Shown here: one piece after another, positions 9,618-19,979 of the stretch
How the letters are laid out: every line of letters begins with the position of its first letter
How positions within the stretch are numbered: the stretch's first letter is position 1
Source of the DNA: Isochrysis galbana
Taxonomy: Eukaryota; Haptophyta; Isochrysidales; Isochrysidaceae
Length of the DNA stretch: 64,000 nucleotides
NCBI GenBank assembly: GCA_018136815.1
Contig: CM030932.1
Span: forward strand, 9,891,124-9,955,123
Reading direction: 5' to 3'
Position numbers and translations under genes: made by a program
The notes under the pieces: generated by a model
Databases searched by the model: none
What the model was told of the DNA's origin: nothing
The model's input: the letters and a program-made list of their open reading frames with translations, nothing else

Positions 9618-12190
9618 TCAATGCTTGTCCTTCTTCTTCTTCTTCTTCTCCTTGTCCTTCTTTTCCTCCTTGTCCTTCTTTTCCTCCTTTTCCTTCTTTT
9701 CCTTCTTCTTCTCCTTGCCCTCCGCCTCGCCATCACTCTTCTTCTTCTTCTTCTTAGGCTGCTCCTCCTCCGCCACCACTTCAGCTTTGCGTGCCTTGTC
9801 CTTCTTCTTCTCCTTCTTCTCCATGCCGTTTGCGCTCTCCGCGCGCAGCTCGTCGAGCACCTCCTTCATAGCGTCCATATTCTTCTTGGGCGCCTCGCCC
9901 GAGTCGTAGAAGCGTAGTCGCTGCTCGACCTGATAGTAACGGGGCCCGCGGCGTGGCTTAGGGTACACAGGTACCATGCGAGCGCCAGCGGCCGATTGCA
10001 TGGTACTGTGTACGCCCCGATGGCCTGTGCGCGCGCGCTCCTATCGGGCGCACTGCCTGGGCAAGGCCTCTACGACTCGTTCGAGGGGCGCGTCCACCGG
10101 CACGCACCTGCTCCTTGAGCTTGTCGCCGAACTTACTTGTGGGCGTGTCCGCAAAGTTATCGATGCGCGAGGCGATGGAGCATTTGTTCGCAAGATAGCG
10201 TGAAATGCGGCCCTTGTTCTTAGCAGCGGCGCGGCCAATGAAGGATGAGTGGAAGATGAGACCGTACCTATTGAGCGGTTAGGTTGGAGATGCTGGTAAG
10301 ACCCTTGCTTGCTAGCGGAGCGGAGGTCGAGGAGCGTGCCAGCTAGAGCAAGTGCGTCGACTCGGATGAGTTATCACAGCGGGACAAGGGCGGTAGATAT
10401 TCCCGTGACAACAGGTAGGGGCGGGGCAGGACACATCGATGACGCTGCGCACTTGGGTGTGTTGCCCTTGGTCTTGAGCGCGCGGAAGAGCGCCTTCTCG
10501 GCGCCAAGGATCTGGACGGTCGAAGCGGGATACTTGGACAGATTCGTCAACGAACCCGCGTGCGAGATAAGCCTGGCGGCAACCTGAGGTAGCAGGGAGT
10601 CCAGGAAGCGGTGAGTGCGCGCCCGCTCCCAGGCAAGCAACATCGACGCCCTCTCTCTTGCTGCATTAGAACGGGCTCGGCACGCCTCTCGTTCTTTATT
10701 GGGCAGAGTGATGGCGGTGCGATGAAGACAGATTCGGCCTGGCTAGCGACCAACATGGCAGCCCATGCCTACGCCATGCAGTGGGAAGGCTGCACCTGAT
10801 CCCCGATCAGCGCCTGCAGGTTGGGTGCCACGGCGCCCATCTTTGCATGGAGGTAGTCCTGCAAGCTGCGCCGATACTCGGCCAGCTTCATGACGCGTGT
10901 AGCGAATGTCTCAATGTTGAGCAGGTCGATGTCCTGCAGGAAGTTGGCATCCAGGTGAGCAGAGCAAGATCCCAGATTGCGACAGTGCTACCCGCGACCA
11001 AGCAGGCCCGACGCGGAGCGTAAGGGTGGGGACATATGATGGAGGTGTCCCAACATGCGGACGGGCGGGGGGCATCGGGCCGCAGGGCCCAAGCGCACCG
11101 AAATATCCATCCCCATTGAATGTCTGGAAGCGTCCAAGACTGCCTTTGCCTTATCGGGGTCCATAACGACCCGCTCGATTGCCGGAAGAGATTCGGTGGA
11201 GAGTGACTCTCGCCGCTTGATGAGGGTAACGAGAGCGGCGTACATGTAGTTGTCATTGACAATCTTGAGAAGCTCGGGGAAGTGCCACGAGTACCTGAGT
11301 CGGGCGTGGGGAGGACGTGGCGTGAGAAGGTTACCTACGGCGCGTCGTAGAGCTTCTCGCCTGAGGCGACGCTCAGAATGCAACAAGTGCGCGGTGCTTG
11401 GCAGCGCCCGACCGCCTTGGAGCGAGGGCAGGCCATCCGTGCGTCTGTCCCAACACTCATGCCTTATCCGCAGCCCTTCCACGGTGCCTATCTGCTTACC
11501 ACTCGCGCACACGCATGGCGAAGGTGTTGATGTCCTTGTCAAGGGTGTCGAGGATGGCGATTGACTGAATGATGTGCTTGTCCGCGCGGTTTACATCAAA
11601 TTTGACCTGCTCAGCGTCGAGGGAGAGCATGGATGGGAGCAGCATTGGGGACGACAGCCGAAGGCCAACGCCACGCGTGGTGCGGCTTGCTGAGGGGCAC
11701 CGAGGCTCACCTTGCAGCGCGAGTAGGAGTGTGCGAGGCCAAGCTGTGCGCGCTCGACATCTCCTGAGCGAAGGCCCTTGAGGAAGGTGGAGAGGTGCGC
11801 TCGGCAGCCGCGCAAGAGTTCGCGCGTGAGATCGTTGCACACGACGGGGGTGCCAATCTCCTCCTGAATCGCCTTGCCAATTTTCTCCTCGCCCACGCCC
11901 AGTGCTGCCTTGGCTTTCTTGCCCTCCTTAGAGGCAGGTACGTTGGTCTCGATGGCGGAGCGGAGCACAGGCGAGAGCACGCCCTCTGACACGTCATTTA
12001 TGTTCTCGAGCGCATCCTCGGCCGAGCTGAATGGCGCAAAGGCGCGGAGCGAGACAATCTTGGCGAATCGAGCAAAATCGGGCGTAGCCTTTTGCGCGTC
12101 AGCGAGTTCGGCACCGATCTCATCGGACTCCTTCCGGTCAAAGATGGCATAACCCATTGCCGACTCGAGCAGCAAAAAGCGCACCTCAAC
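9618..12190 (-). CDS. NOP56: NOP56-like box C/D snoRNP core protein
   Basis: Component of the box C/D snoRNP that guides rRNA 2'-O-methylation in the nucleolus. Coding exons on the minus strand, all with GT-AG borders and matching phases: 12190-11711, 11606-11500, 11294-11099, 10933-10796, 10583-10453, 10267-10108, 9929-9618. They encode about 507 residues in the family's order: N-terminal domain ([13 protein letters not shown]), coiled-coil region ([32 protein letters not shown]), and the Nop domain ([79 protein letters not shown]). The tail is Lys/Glu-rich ([17 protein letters not shown]). The first exon is uncertain. An ATG at 12364-12362 followed directly by a GT would give a start-codon-only exon and a 171-nt intron, in line with the other introns (104-212 nt). 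The first residues would then be [10 protein letters not shown], matching the length of known NOP56 N-termini. Confidence 0.93.
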
Positions 12191-12364
12191 CTGGGGGGGA
12201 AAGTGGCCGTGCGGTGGGGTAGGTGCGAGGCGTGCGTGTCTAGATAGGTTCAGGTGGATAGGGGGGCATGTGGGCAAGTGCGAGGCGGAAGTGCGCTTGT
12301 GTCCCTGCGACCAGCTGCCTGCGTGTTGGCAGGTGACACCACTGCACCATGCCGGCACAACCAT

Positions 12365-13020
12365 CGTGCATCCGCCGTCTGCCCTGATATCTGCCCCCTA
12401 CTTCCTCTCATTCCCCTGTATTCTTCCCCCCTCTGCTCCCCGCATCCTCACTCCCTGACTTCTTCTCTCGCTGCATTTGTATGCGTCTTCCCGCGGGCCG
12501 TTCGCCTCTCAGCAGGAGAACTTCTTCCCCGCAGCACTGAGAGGAAGGTGCTGCGGGGAAGGGGGGGGGATGCCGCAAGCCAGCTAGAGGGGTGCCATGT
12601 GCGGAGGTGAGCTCAAGGTGCGGCAGGAAGTGGTGAGGAGGGAGGAGGGCTGGGGAGGGAAGGGGGGCGATGGGAGAGGACGGGAGAGGACGAGGAATAG
12701 GGACATGGAAAGAGAGAGCAGGCGCACCATGGTGTGAGGAGGTGACCAAGAGCGGAGACGGGTGGGGTGCGGCGGAGAGAGAGATAAGGTGGGGAGGGGG
12801 GGGCGAGCCGAGCGAGAACACGGGGAGGGGAGCGAAAGAGCGGAGGGCAGGCAAGGGAGAGGGCCGTGCGGGGTGGCGAGAGAGAGCGCGCGCGTGCGCG
12901 AGGGAGAGCGAGGGAAGAGAGAGAGACGAGGGAGAGGGGAGCGGACTGGCGGTCCCCGACGCTGCCCTCGTGGGCGGAGAAGAGAGGGGCAGGGGGAAGA
13001 GAATACCGGAGGGGGCCCTC
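12365..13020. repeat. Purine-rich low-complexity tract upstream of NOP56
   Basis: From about 12600 the plus strand is almost all GGGAGA/GAGAGC-type words, with G runs near 12563 and 12795. Long ORFs on both strands follow from composition. It probably includes the NOP56 promoter, but no motif can be assigned. Confidence 0.6.
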
Positions 13021-13470
13021 CGATTCTGGTGTAGTTGTCCGTCATATGAATACAATACTCCGTACGTTAGAACTTAGCACTTAGCGTCGTACAGTAGGGG
13101 TGCACCATTAAGAAAACAGAGATTTTTCTCCTGTACACTTTCCTTAACCCCTCTGCCACCAGCACGCTGAGTTTCTTCGCTCACTTTCTTCGGCGCTCCG
13201 CGCCGGGTCAGAAGGATTTCTTGTTTCTTATCGGTGACATCAGCTTGTCCCATTGGGTTTCTTACGTCTTACGTGTCGGCGGGTTCTTGTTCTTGGTGCC
13301 CCCCCGACAAGCCCCCCTCTCTGCCCCCCCAACATCCTCGTACCATCCTCGCAGCGTCTCATATGTACATAAGATACGTAAGTAAGTACATCAAACGGCG
13401 AGGTTCGCAGAACCCGCCATGGCAAAAAAGCGCAGCTAACATCTAACATGTTCCATCTTTCTCTCTCTTC
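13021..13470. other. Intergenic stretch, no gene recognised
   Basis: Mixed-composition DNA between the purine tract and a LINE copy. No coding signal seen. Confidence 0.45.
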
Positions 13471-13473
13471 AAA

Positions 13474-13975
13474 AAACTATTGTTATAGTTTTAGCGATGG
13501 AGCGCGCGCCGACCGCTCCCACCTCCCAGTCCCCTGCCGTCACGACGCCCCACTGGGGCCGCCCCAAGCCGCCGGAGCCGAAGCGCTCGCAGGCCGCCCC
13601 CCTGACCGCCAGCGATGTTGACATGATTCTCCCGCCCTCGCCTCCCCAACAGCCAACAGCCACACAAGCAGGGAACAGGCAGGGTCCTGTTCCCTGCAGA
13701 CCAATAACAGAGCAAGCCTCTGGCCCTACCGCCTGCCTCTGCCGCCATGCCACCACAACAAGGACTCCCCATGGTGGGTGGCAGCCCTGCTGCCACCCCC
13801 ATGGAGGCAACTCCTACCTTCAGTGCACAGTGCACCCCTCGGGGGCGGGCACTTGACTCAACAATCAATCATTGGAGCCTTTACGGCTTCCAACCCCTCC
13901 AACAACACAACACAGAAGTCGTACGCTGAGGCGGCCGGCCCCAAAGGGAAGCTCCCACAAGAAGCACAGAAAGCC
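13474..13975 (+). mobile_element. LINE 5' end with ORF1 start, split by a DNA transposon
   Basis: Starts with the hairpin AAACTAT-TGTT-ATAGTTT (13474-13491). The ORF1 start follows at 13497 and reads MERAPTAPTSQSP and then the Pro/Gln-rich region conserved in the copies at 34.3 and 46.0 kb. It is interrupted after AAAGCC at 13975 by the element at 13976-14859. About 40 bp of LINE sequence resumes at 14866 (CAACAACCACCACCGCCCTC), where the copy ends. ORF1 is not a single open frame here. Confidence 0.85.
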
Positions 13976-14859
13976 CTAGGCCCAGGCGGAAATATTCCGA
14001 AAAACTTGCCCAAATATTTAGCAGAAATATCCCATTTATATGCCGGCGAGCTGCCCAAATATCCCGAAAAATATCTCGTTGTAGAGTTTTTTTTTGCGCG
14101 CGCGTTTTTCCGCATGTATATATATATCTTTCCTTACGCCCTCACGCCTCACGCCCTCTTGCACCTTCCCCATATCATCTCTTTTCTCTCCCTATAAGTA
14201 GAGAACATTTAGTAATCATTAGCAAATAGATATGCACACACTCTCATTCCATCATTCCATCAATCACATCACACTGCTTTCCCGCTTCTTGCTTCCTCTT
14301 GGTGCGGTTGTAACGCAACAAGACAGAGGCGCTGAGAGGCGTGGGCGCCTTGCCCCTGCTTGCCTCTGTGCGGTGCGAGCTCCGCAAGGCTGCATGCACA
14401 CGAGAGGGAGGGCGGTGTGAGGTGGGCTGCAGCTGTGCCTCACACCAGCAGGGCGAGCAGCGCATGGTTGGGTGGCAGGGCAACCTCTCGTAGTCGGACG
14501 GAGGCATCGCGGGAGGGGGGGGGGGGGTCTGCGTTCTCCCGCCTCCCGCCAACAGTGCCGTTCCCATGCGACTCCGCTCCTGGGGGCTCACGGATTATGA
14601 TAGTAACACGCGTAAATCTCACGTATTGAGATTTGAACTAACCAAGCTCGCACTGGATCTTTATTTTTCGCGCTTTCGCGCCTAGTGCCGCCGGCCATGC
14701 CTTTCTAATGATTTTCTTGTTGAAAAGGGGGGTTTGGGTTTGTTTTTGATCTCGTTGCTTGAGCAGCCCAAATATTCCGCAAAATATGCGAAATATTTTT
14801 TGGGCCATATTCGCCCAAATATCCCGCGAAATATCCTGAATATTTCCGCCTGGGCCTAG
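13976..14859. mobile_element. Non-autonomous DNA transposon (22-bp inverted ends, 6-bp target duplication)
   Basis: Bases 13976-13997 are the exact inverted repeat of 14838-14859 (CTAGGCCCAGG at the outer end, AATATTC at the inner end). The element is flanked on both sides by AAAGCC (13970-13975 and 14860-14865), and LINE sequence continues across the insertion. Just inside the ends, GCCCAAATAT occurs twice near each end (about 14008, 14050, 14764, 14812), as expected for subterminal transposase-binding sites. The 884-bp interior has no ORF resembling a transposase, so it depends on another element. Superfamily not assigned. Confidence 0.85.
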
Positions 14860-14939
14860 AAAGCCCCACCTCCACCCACTCAACAACCACCACCGCCCTC
14901 GCGTCGACCGGCAGGAGCTCGAGAGCCAACGAGGGAGAG

Positions 14940-15758
14940 GCAGGAGGGGCCAGGGCCATGCCCCAGCCTTACCTGCCCCCTGAGCTGTGCTCCCAGGCCC
15001 CTGCAAGCCTCCTGGGGACCTGAAGAGGGGCCGCAGGCGCGCGCCATGGGCCATGGGCCAGAGCCGCAGGGAAGAGAGGAGGAAGAGAGAGAGAGGGTCC
15101 GTCATCTCTTCTGCGGCCGTCGGGGTGGTGGAGGCCCGCAAGGCGATGACATGGGCGTTAAGTCCCGCCATCATCTCGAGGAGGGCAGCGTGCTCTCGGT
15201 CGCGCTTCTCGTCTCGCCGAAGTTGTTGAGCTTCGATCGCGGACTGCATGTAGGCGAGGCGACCGGCCAAGAGGTCAGCGGCGGAGGGAGCCTCGCTCGC
15301 GTGTTCCCAAGTGCTGTCTTCGAGCGGGTGGGCATGGGGGTCGAGCATCGGGTAGCCCGAGGTCCCGAGGAAGGTGAGATCAGCTCGCTCGCGGAATGGA
15401 TCTACGAGCAGCGACTCGTCTGACGGAGCGGTGGATGGCGCCGCTGTGTTCGAGGGGTTTTGCAGTTTTGCGGAGGCTCGGAGGAGCCGCCGGATCCGAC
15501 GAAGTGGACCCCTTGTGGGCCAAAAGAGGTTCCCGCTGCTCCCATGGACAGAGGGGGAGCGGGAATGTGAGAGGGCGCGGTCGTAGGCGCCAAGGCAGAA
15601 TATGTGCTTGTCGAACATGCGATGACTACCGGCTCATAGGCAGAGGGTTGTTCGATCGAGCCGGCAGCTGACGCGGTCGTAGAAGGTTCGTTGATTGCTG
15701 TTGACGGGAAGATGTCTGACAGATCATAGTAGGAGTCGGGTCTGACAGTGTCTGCCAT
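14940..15758 (-). mobile_element. Possible gag-like retroelement remnant
   Basis: Minus-strand coding sequence starts with MADTVRPDSYYDLSDIFP, is Ser/Pro/Thr-rich, and continues into a predicted helical coiled-coil segment (LAGRLAYMQSAIEAQQL and EHAALLEMMAGLNAHV). This layout recalls N-terminal Gag regions of LTR retrotransposons, but no zinc knuckle, protease or pol follows. It appears broken. An unknown host protein is the alternative. Confidence 0.35.
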
Positions 15759-16731
15759 CGAGCGCTATGAGCGACGAGGTAGGTGGAAGGTCAGAAGATC
15801 GCGACGCGTGGCGTCAGAGGGTAGAGACGAGGCTAGCTAGCGAGCTAGTGGAAGAGAGAGAATGAGAACGAGAGCTTCTTAGGTCCGAGGTAGACACGGG
15901 AGACTACAGCATATGGACACGAAAAAAGGCTGAGGGTACAGAACCACACAAACTAACCCAAACGGAGCGAAAACTAACCACACCTGGACGGACGGCCAGG
16001 CGTCGGCACCAGCACCAGGGCAATTCAGCAACGCGCAACGCACAGACATGCGACAGAGGGGTCGACACAACGAGGGCAGATCTCGCTGGGGAGCTACGAC
16101 CGAGGGACGAGAGAAGACAGAAGACAGTCATGGAACCTTTGATGACATCGAGAGAAAGTAAGAGAAGAGGCGGTATACTAATCGACGAGACCTTGAGGCT
16201 TAAAATAGCCCATAGGTTAGAAGTAAAAGCCTGTCACAGTATGAAATACGACACTAGTGGGGTTGGCTAGGATATAACATTAATTATTTTATTTTATTCT
16301 CATGAAACCCTTCGACCCTCGAGATCGGGGTTTTCGGCCAGAGGGGCAGAGGGGGGGGAAACAAAAGACCTGTCACTCTCCTGCTGTAGAATGTAGAATA
16401 GATTAAATAAAAGACCTGTCACTCTCCTGTATACTCCTATTCGTAGATTGTAGATTAAGATTTTTGAAACGGGCTGCCCCCCCCCCCCCCCCCCCCCTCT
16501 CGCCCTTCCCTCGCTTCCTCTCTTCCTTCCTCTCCGTCTGTTATCTTCGGCCCGACAACGGAGGATGGTGCCGCCACGATGGCCGCTCCTGGGGACCCGG
16601 CCGTCGGACGCGCTGAGTACGGGAGCGCGCGGTGCGTGTGTAGTCCCGCTACAAATGGACGCTTCCGCTCCCGCTCTCTCCCTCCTAGGCCCGTGTCTGT
16701 CCCTCCCTGACCCGCAGGAGCAGTCAACTCA
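15759..16731. other. Intergenic stretch with a short direct repeat and a C run
   Basis: AAAAGACCTGTCACTCTCCTG occurs near 16362 and again near 16410. A poly-C run lies at 16476-16497. An ORF from ATG 16565 to 16742 has no recognisable content; it may be 5' leader of the next gene. Confidence 0.45.
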
Positions 16732-17944
16732 ATGTTTAATGTGAGCGTGCCATCAGTGATGCTCACGCTCGAGAAGGAAGGCCGCTACAACGCTTCCGAG
16801 ATGAGCTGGCACGTATGGAACCCGGCATACGTGCGGCCAGCCGGTATGCTTGTCAATTTTCGCGCAGGGGAGGATGGCAAGGTCCCCGTTCAGGCAGGTG
16901 TTGCTGGCACTTCTGTCCTCTTCCTCGAAGAGCTGAATAGGATGAGCAACGGGTTCAGGACGCGCAAAGCGAGTGGAGTGAGCGCGGTGGTGCGGCGTAT
17001 GATTCCTAATGCGGAAGATGCGCGGCCGGTACATATCAACGGGATACTATACGTTGTGTTCATCAGGTGAGTGCCATGAAGCCCATTTCAGCGGTCACAC
17101 GCATGTGTGCAATCGTACTACTTTGTGAATGCCAAGGCCTTGGAGGCAGAACTATTGACGATCCGTTCTCGCTATTGACATCCCCCACCTGCCGGTCGCC
17201 TCGGCAACGTATGACAGGTATCGGAAACGTCGGTACAAGCAGGTGATGCTCGCTGTTCTCGAGGACCAGTACCGTGAGGTGCAGTTGACTTACAATGACA
17301 GTAGAGCATCTGAAGGGAATTGGCTGCCATTTGAGCACCGTGGACAATTGTATGTCTCCTACTCGCTCTGCCCGCATCGCGTTTTGGCTGTCAACACAAG
17401 GAGTGGTCATTGCACTGAAGCTTACCTCACGAAGAGGACAGGATGTAATAAAGATGAGCGTGGGAGTGCCTCAGGTACACATTTCCTACGAGCAGGGGAT
17501 GTCGTTGGCCTTGGTCACTTCAGGTCCATTTATGGTTTGTACACCCACTTCTTTTTCCAGCGGATGAGTCAGCCGCCCTTTTCCATACTGCATGTTTCCA
17601 ATGAGTTTCGCTTCTTTACGTCGAACATCACCGTAGCTTGTGGGAATCAGTTTGGAGTGCGCTCTAACGTTTACAGGGAATGCCCGGTCTTCTTTGACTC
17701 ACAAGTCCAATTCGCGCTTAGCCTCCGTCGTTGCCCCGTTATGGAAAGGCACAACTCTATGGGAACGGTAGAAGGTTTCCGTGGACTGCCTGAGTCGGTG
17801 GACCCGGGTGTACATGCCCGCTGCAAACGTGACGATTTGCTCATTGATATCGGGGCAAAAGACCAGGTGGCTTTGACCCTCTTGCTTGAGCGGCATATTT
17901 TCTGCGGTTTTACGGGCTGGTGCAACAGCCGTCCGACTTCATGA
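16732..17944 (+). CDS. Glycan-enzyme-like protein (GH130/GT beta-propeller type)
   Basis: Two exons, 16732-17066 and 17218-17944, with a GT-AG intron whose phase fits exactly, encode about 353 residues. Conserved landmarks of the five-bladed-propeller glycan enzymes or predicted glycosyltransferases of algae and plants are visible. They are a NPAYVRPAGMLVNFR-type first blade, an ED-containing NAEDARPVHINGILYVVF segment, then NWLPFEHRGQLYVSYSLCPH, a LRAGDVVGLGHFRS blade and YTHFFFQ with a PPFSILHVSNEF segment near the end. Families with NWxPFEHxGxLY are predicted mannosyl/glycosyl transferases or phosphorylases. The substrate cannot be inferred. The true start could lie upstream, since an acceptor-like CCCGCAG sits at 16711-16717 and no signal peptide is visible from the ATG used. 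Confidence 0.55.
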
Positions 17945-18100
17945 TGAGGGGAATCTGATCGAGCCTCGAATCGCAGCGTCCATACATCGTTGCTGGCGAA
18001 GTAGTTTCTGCTTCCACATCCTCAGCGATAAGTGACGAAGAGCAAAGGGGAGGAAAAGCACGGTAGGAGGGGATCCGCCGATATAAAATAATACTACTAA
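17945..18100. other. Short intergenic gap
   Basis: No feature recognised. It should contain the 3' UTR of the preceding gene. Confidence 0.35.
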
Positions 18101-18102
18101 TT

Positions 18103-18290
18103 CAACTATCGTTAAAGGATAGGGACATGGAGCGCGCGTCTCCCCCCTCTTCTCTCCCCGCCCGCCCCGTCGCGGCGGGTGATCAACTCATGACGGACGG
18201 TACTGAGCCGCAACCCCCTCCAGCAGAGACCACCCCTGTCGGTGATGATACGATGCAATGCCGCAATAAACGCCAGCAGTCGTGATGTGT
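18103..18290 (+). mobile_element. LINE 5'-end fragment, second subfamily
   Basis: A CTATC-GTTAAAG-GATAG stem-loop (18106-18122) is followed by ATG at 18127 and a MERASPPSSLPARP-type ORF1 start. It runs for about 50 codons, then LINE similarity is lost. No 3' end. Confidence 0.7.
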
Positions 18291-19004
18291 GATGTGTGGT
18301 GTGCAATGTGTGATGAGGTTTCAATGGGGTCCATCGTCAATCATCAATCATCAGTTATGTGCAAATGTCAAATGTGGATGTATGAGTATATGGATATGGA
18401 GGATGGATGGAGGCTAGAGCTCGAAAATATAACTTACTACCTCTACCTCCGTTCCAAAACTGAGATGCCTCGCACGCTTTGGGTTGAATGGAAGGGCCAC
18501 AAACTTCAACTAGGGGTTCCATCAAAGTTATGGTGTTGGGGAGGGTACATTGGGGCTTAACATAAGAGCTCTTGTAAGGACATTAGTATGCGGCTACGCC
18601 TAGAGCCAATGCGACAAGCATACTCACTCTATTCACTGTCAGAACGAACGCTCCGTGCGGCAAATCATACACTCATTCCCACCATCCACCATCATCTACC
18701 TCCACAATCTTTGCCAACACCCAGCGCTTGGTGTCAAACAAATGCCTGCGCCAAGGTGATGTTATAAGCGTGTTCATTGAGCACTCTCTCGAAACAACTC
18801 CTTTGCCTCCTCAAGGCCAAAGAAGGGGCCAAAGCGCGGCAGCCAGCCACCCGCGCCGGTTAGCGCCGCGCGCAACTTTTCGCACAGGGATTTTGTAGCA
18901 ACTTCGTCGAGTAAAAGAAAGGAAGAACGAATGGCACGCGCCTCGCGTCTCGCGTCTTGTTTCGTCGCCCCTTGCTCGTCTCTTGTCTAGAAGGTCTCTC
19001 CGCA
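18291..19004. other. Intergenic stretch, no gene recognised
   Basis: Lower-GC DNA with TGTGATG-type short repeats near 18280-18320. No domain seen. Confidence 0.45.
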
Positions 19005-19186
19005 CTGTCGCATCCGCGATCGACCTTTTTGTTTTAGAAGTTGTTTGCGTTTCTATGTTCCCTCCTTGCAGGCTAGCCACTAGTCACCGTCGCAGGGTCC
19101 TACATTCGTCCATTCGCCCTTGTTGCCCTCGCCTCCTTTGTCGCCTCCCTTGCCGCCTGCTTGCCCCTCACCTTGCTGACCTCCTT
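19005..19186 (+). repeat. Dispersed repeat, 5' part (copy 1 of 3)
   Basis: Matches 36686-36880 and 54421-54605 (TCGCATCCGCGATCGACC core and GTCGCAGGGTCCTACATTCG). The copy stops at GCGTGC, and ankyrin-coding sequence begins at once. Confidence 0.8.
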
Positions 19187-19460
19187 GCGTGCGATCTGCC
19201 GGCTCGTCCTCGAAGGCGGACACCCGGAGGAGCTGCGCAGGCTCCCTCACGCCATCGCCTACGTCACGAGGGAGGGGGGGGACGTGAACGCGACCGATGC
19301 GATGGGGCACTCCTGCCTCCACGTCGCGTGCATGCACTTCGACACGCCCACCGTACGGGCGCTGCTCAAGGCCGGCGCACGCGCCAATGTCCTCACGAGG
19401 AACGGGCTCTCGCCGCTGATGACGGCGAGCGCGTGCGGCTTCGCCGAGGCGGTGGGACCA
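19187..19460 (+). pseudogene. Ankyrin-repeat gene fragment
   Basis: Encodes about 90 residues: EGGDVNATDAMGHSCLHVAC, then FDTPTVRALLKAGARANVL and RNGLSPLMTASACGFAEAV, i.e. two full ankyrin helix pairs and part of a third. The 5' border is the dispersed repeat and the 3' border is the AT-richer virus-like segment, so it lacks both ends of a gene. It may be an exon carried by the repeat. Confidence 0.65.
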
Positions 19461-19619
19461 ACCCTCAGAACAGTTCCTTTGAAATATATTAGAAGTCAAT
19501 CTCACATTCTTTAATAGATAAATCGCGCGATCGCATGCTTCTATACCCTCTTCGCTAGCTCTTATAATCACCTTATGATTCTCGATTTGTATCGAGAGAT
19601 GTGCAACCAAGCCCTCCAT
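19460..19619 (-). CDS. Small helical ORF, copy 1
   Basis: Encodes MEGLVAHLSIQIENHKVIIR and then EEGIEACDRAIYLLKNV, a predicted amphipathic helix pair. The same pattern (MTDLVEQLSKQIENN-IVIIK) recurs in the ORF at 20545-20841, so the two are paralogues in direct orientation about 1.2 kb apart. The 3' part runs into flanking DNA. Function unknown. Confidence 0.4.
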
Positions 19620-19979
19620 TTGTGTGTTGTATTCACGGTCACATTTTTTTAGAGACCTCCCCGATATGGCGGCTTCGCACCCCTGATGGCCCAGGGCTTG
19701 ATGATTTTCTACTCATCCGAATCCCAACGCAGATAGACTCCCTCCTCCATTCCTTCCGATACTTTACCCTCCTGGAGAGGTGGCTGAAAATCTGACAGAT
19801 TGCCGAGTCAGGTGTTTCGTTACAGGTCCCTAGCTGGCGGTGCGCCGCGCCAGGAGAGAGGGAGGCGGCGGCGGCCAAGCAGCCACCCGCGTCAAAAAAT
19901 CAAGCGCCCCCCCCCAAAAAAATAAAGCAGCCCAAAAACAAAAGGCGCTCCCGTGTGCGTGCGAGCCTAAATTGTAACA
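19620..19979. other. Leader region of the membrane-protein ORF
   Basis: Mixed-composition spacer with a C run followed by an A run near 19905-19925. No gene recognised. Confidence 0.35.

Noticed and set aside
9930-11710. snoRNA genes in the NOP56 introns
   Set aside because: I looked for C and D boxes with terminal stems on the coding strand and found no convincing pair. The hairpin-like CGTACACAGTACC/GGTACCTGTGTACC in the last intron lacks the boxes.
14638-15618. 326-residue minus-strand ORF taken as one gene
   Set aside because: Its lower half is the DNA transposon and LINE remains. Only the upper part is gag-like and is reported separately.
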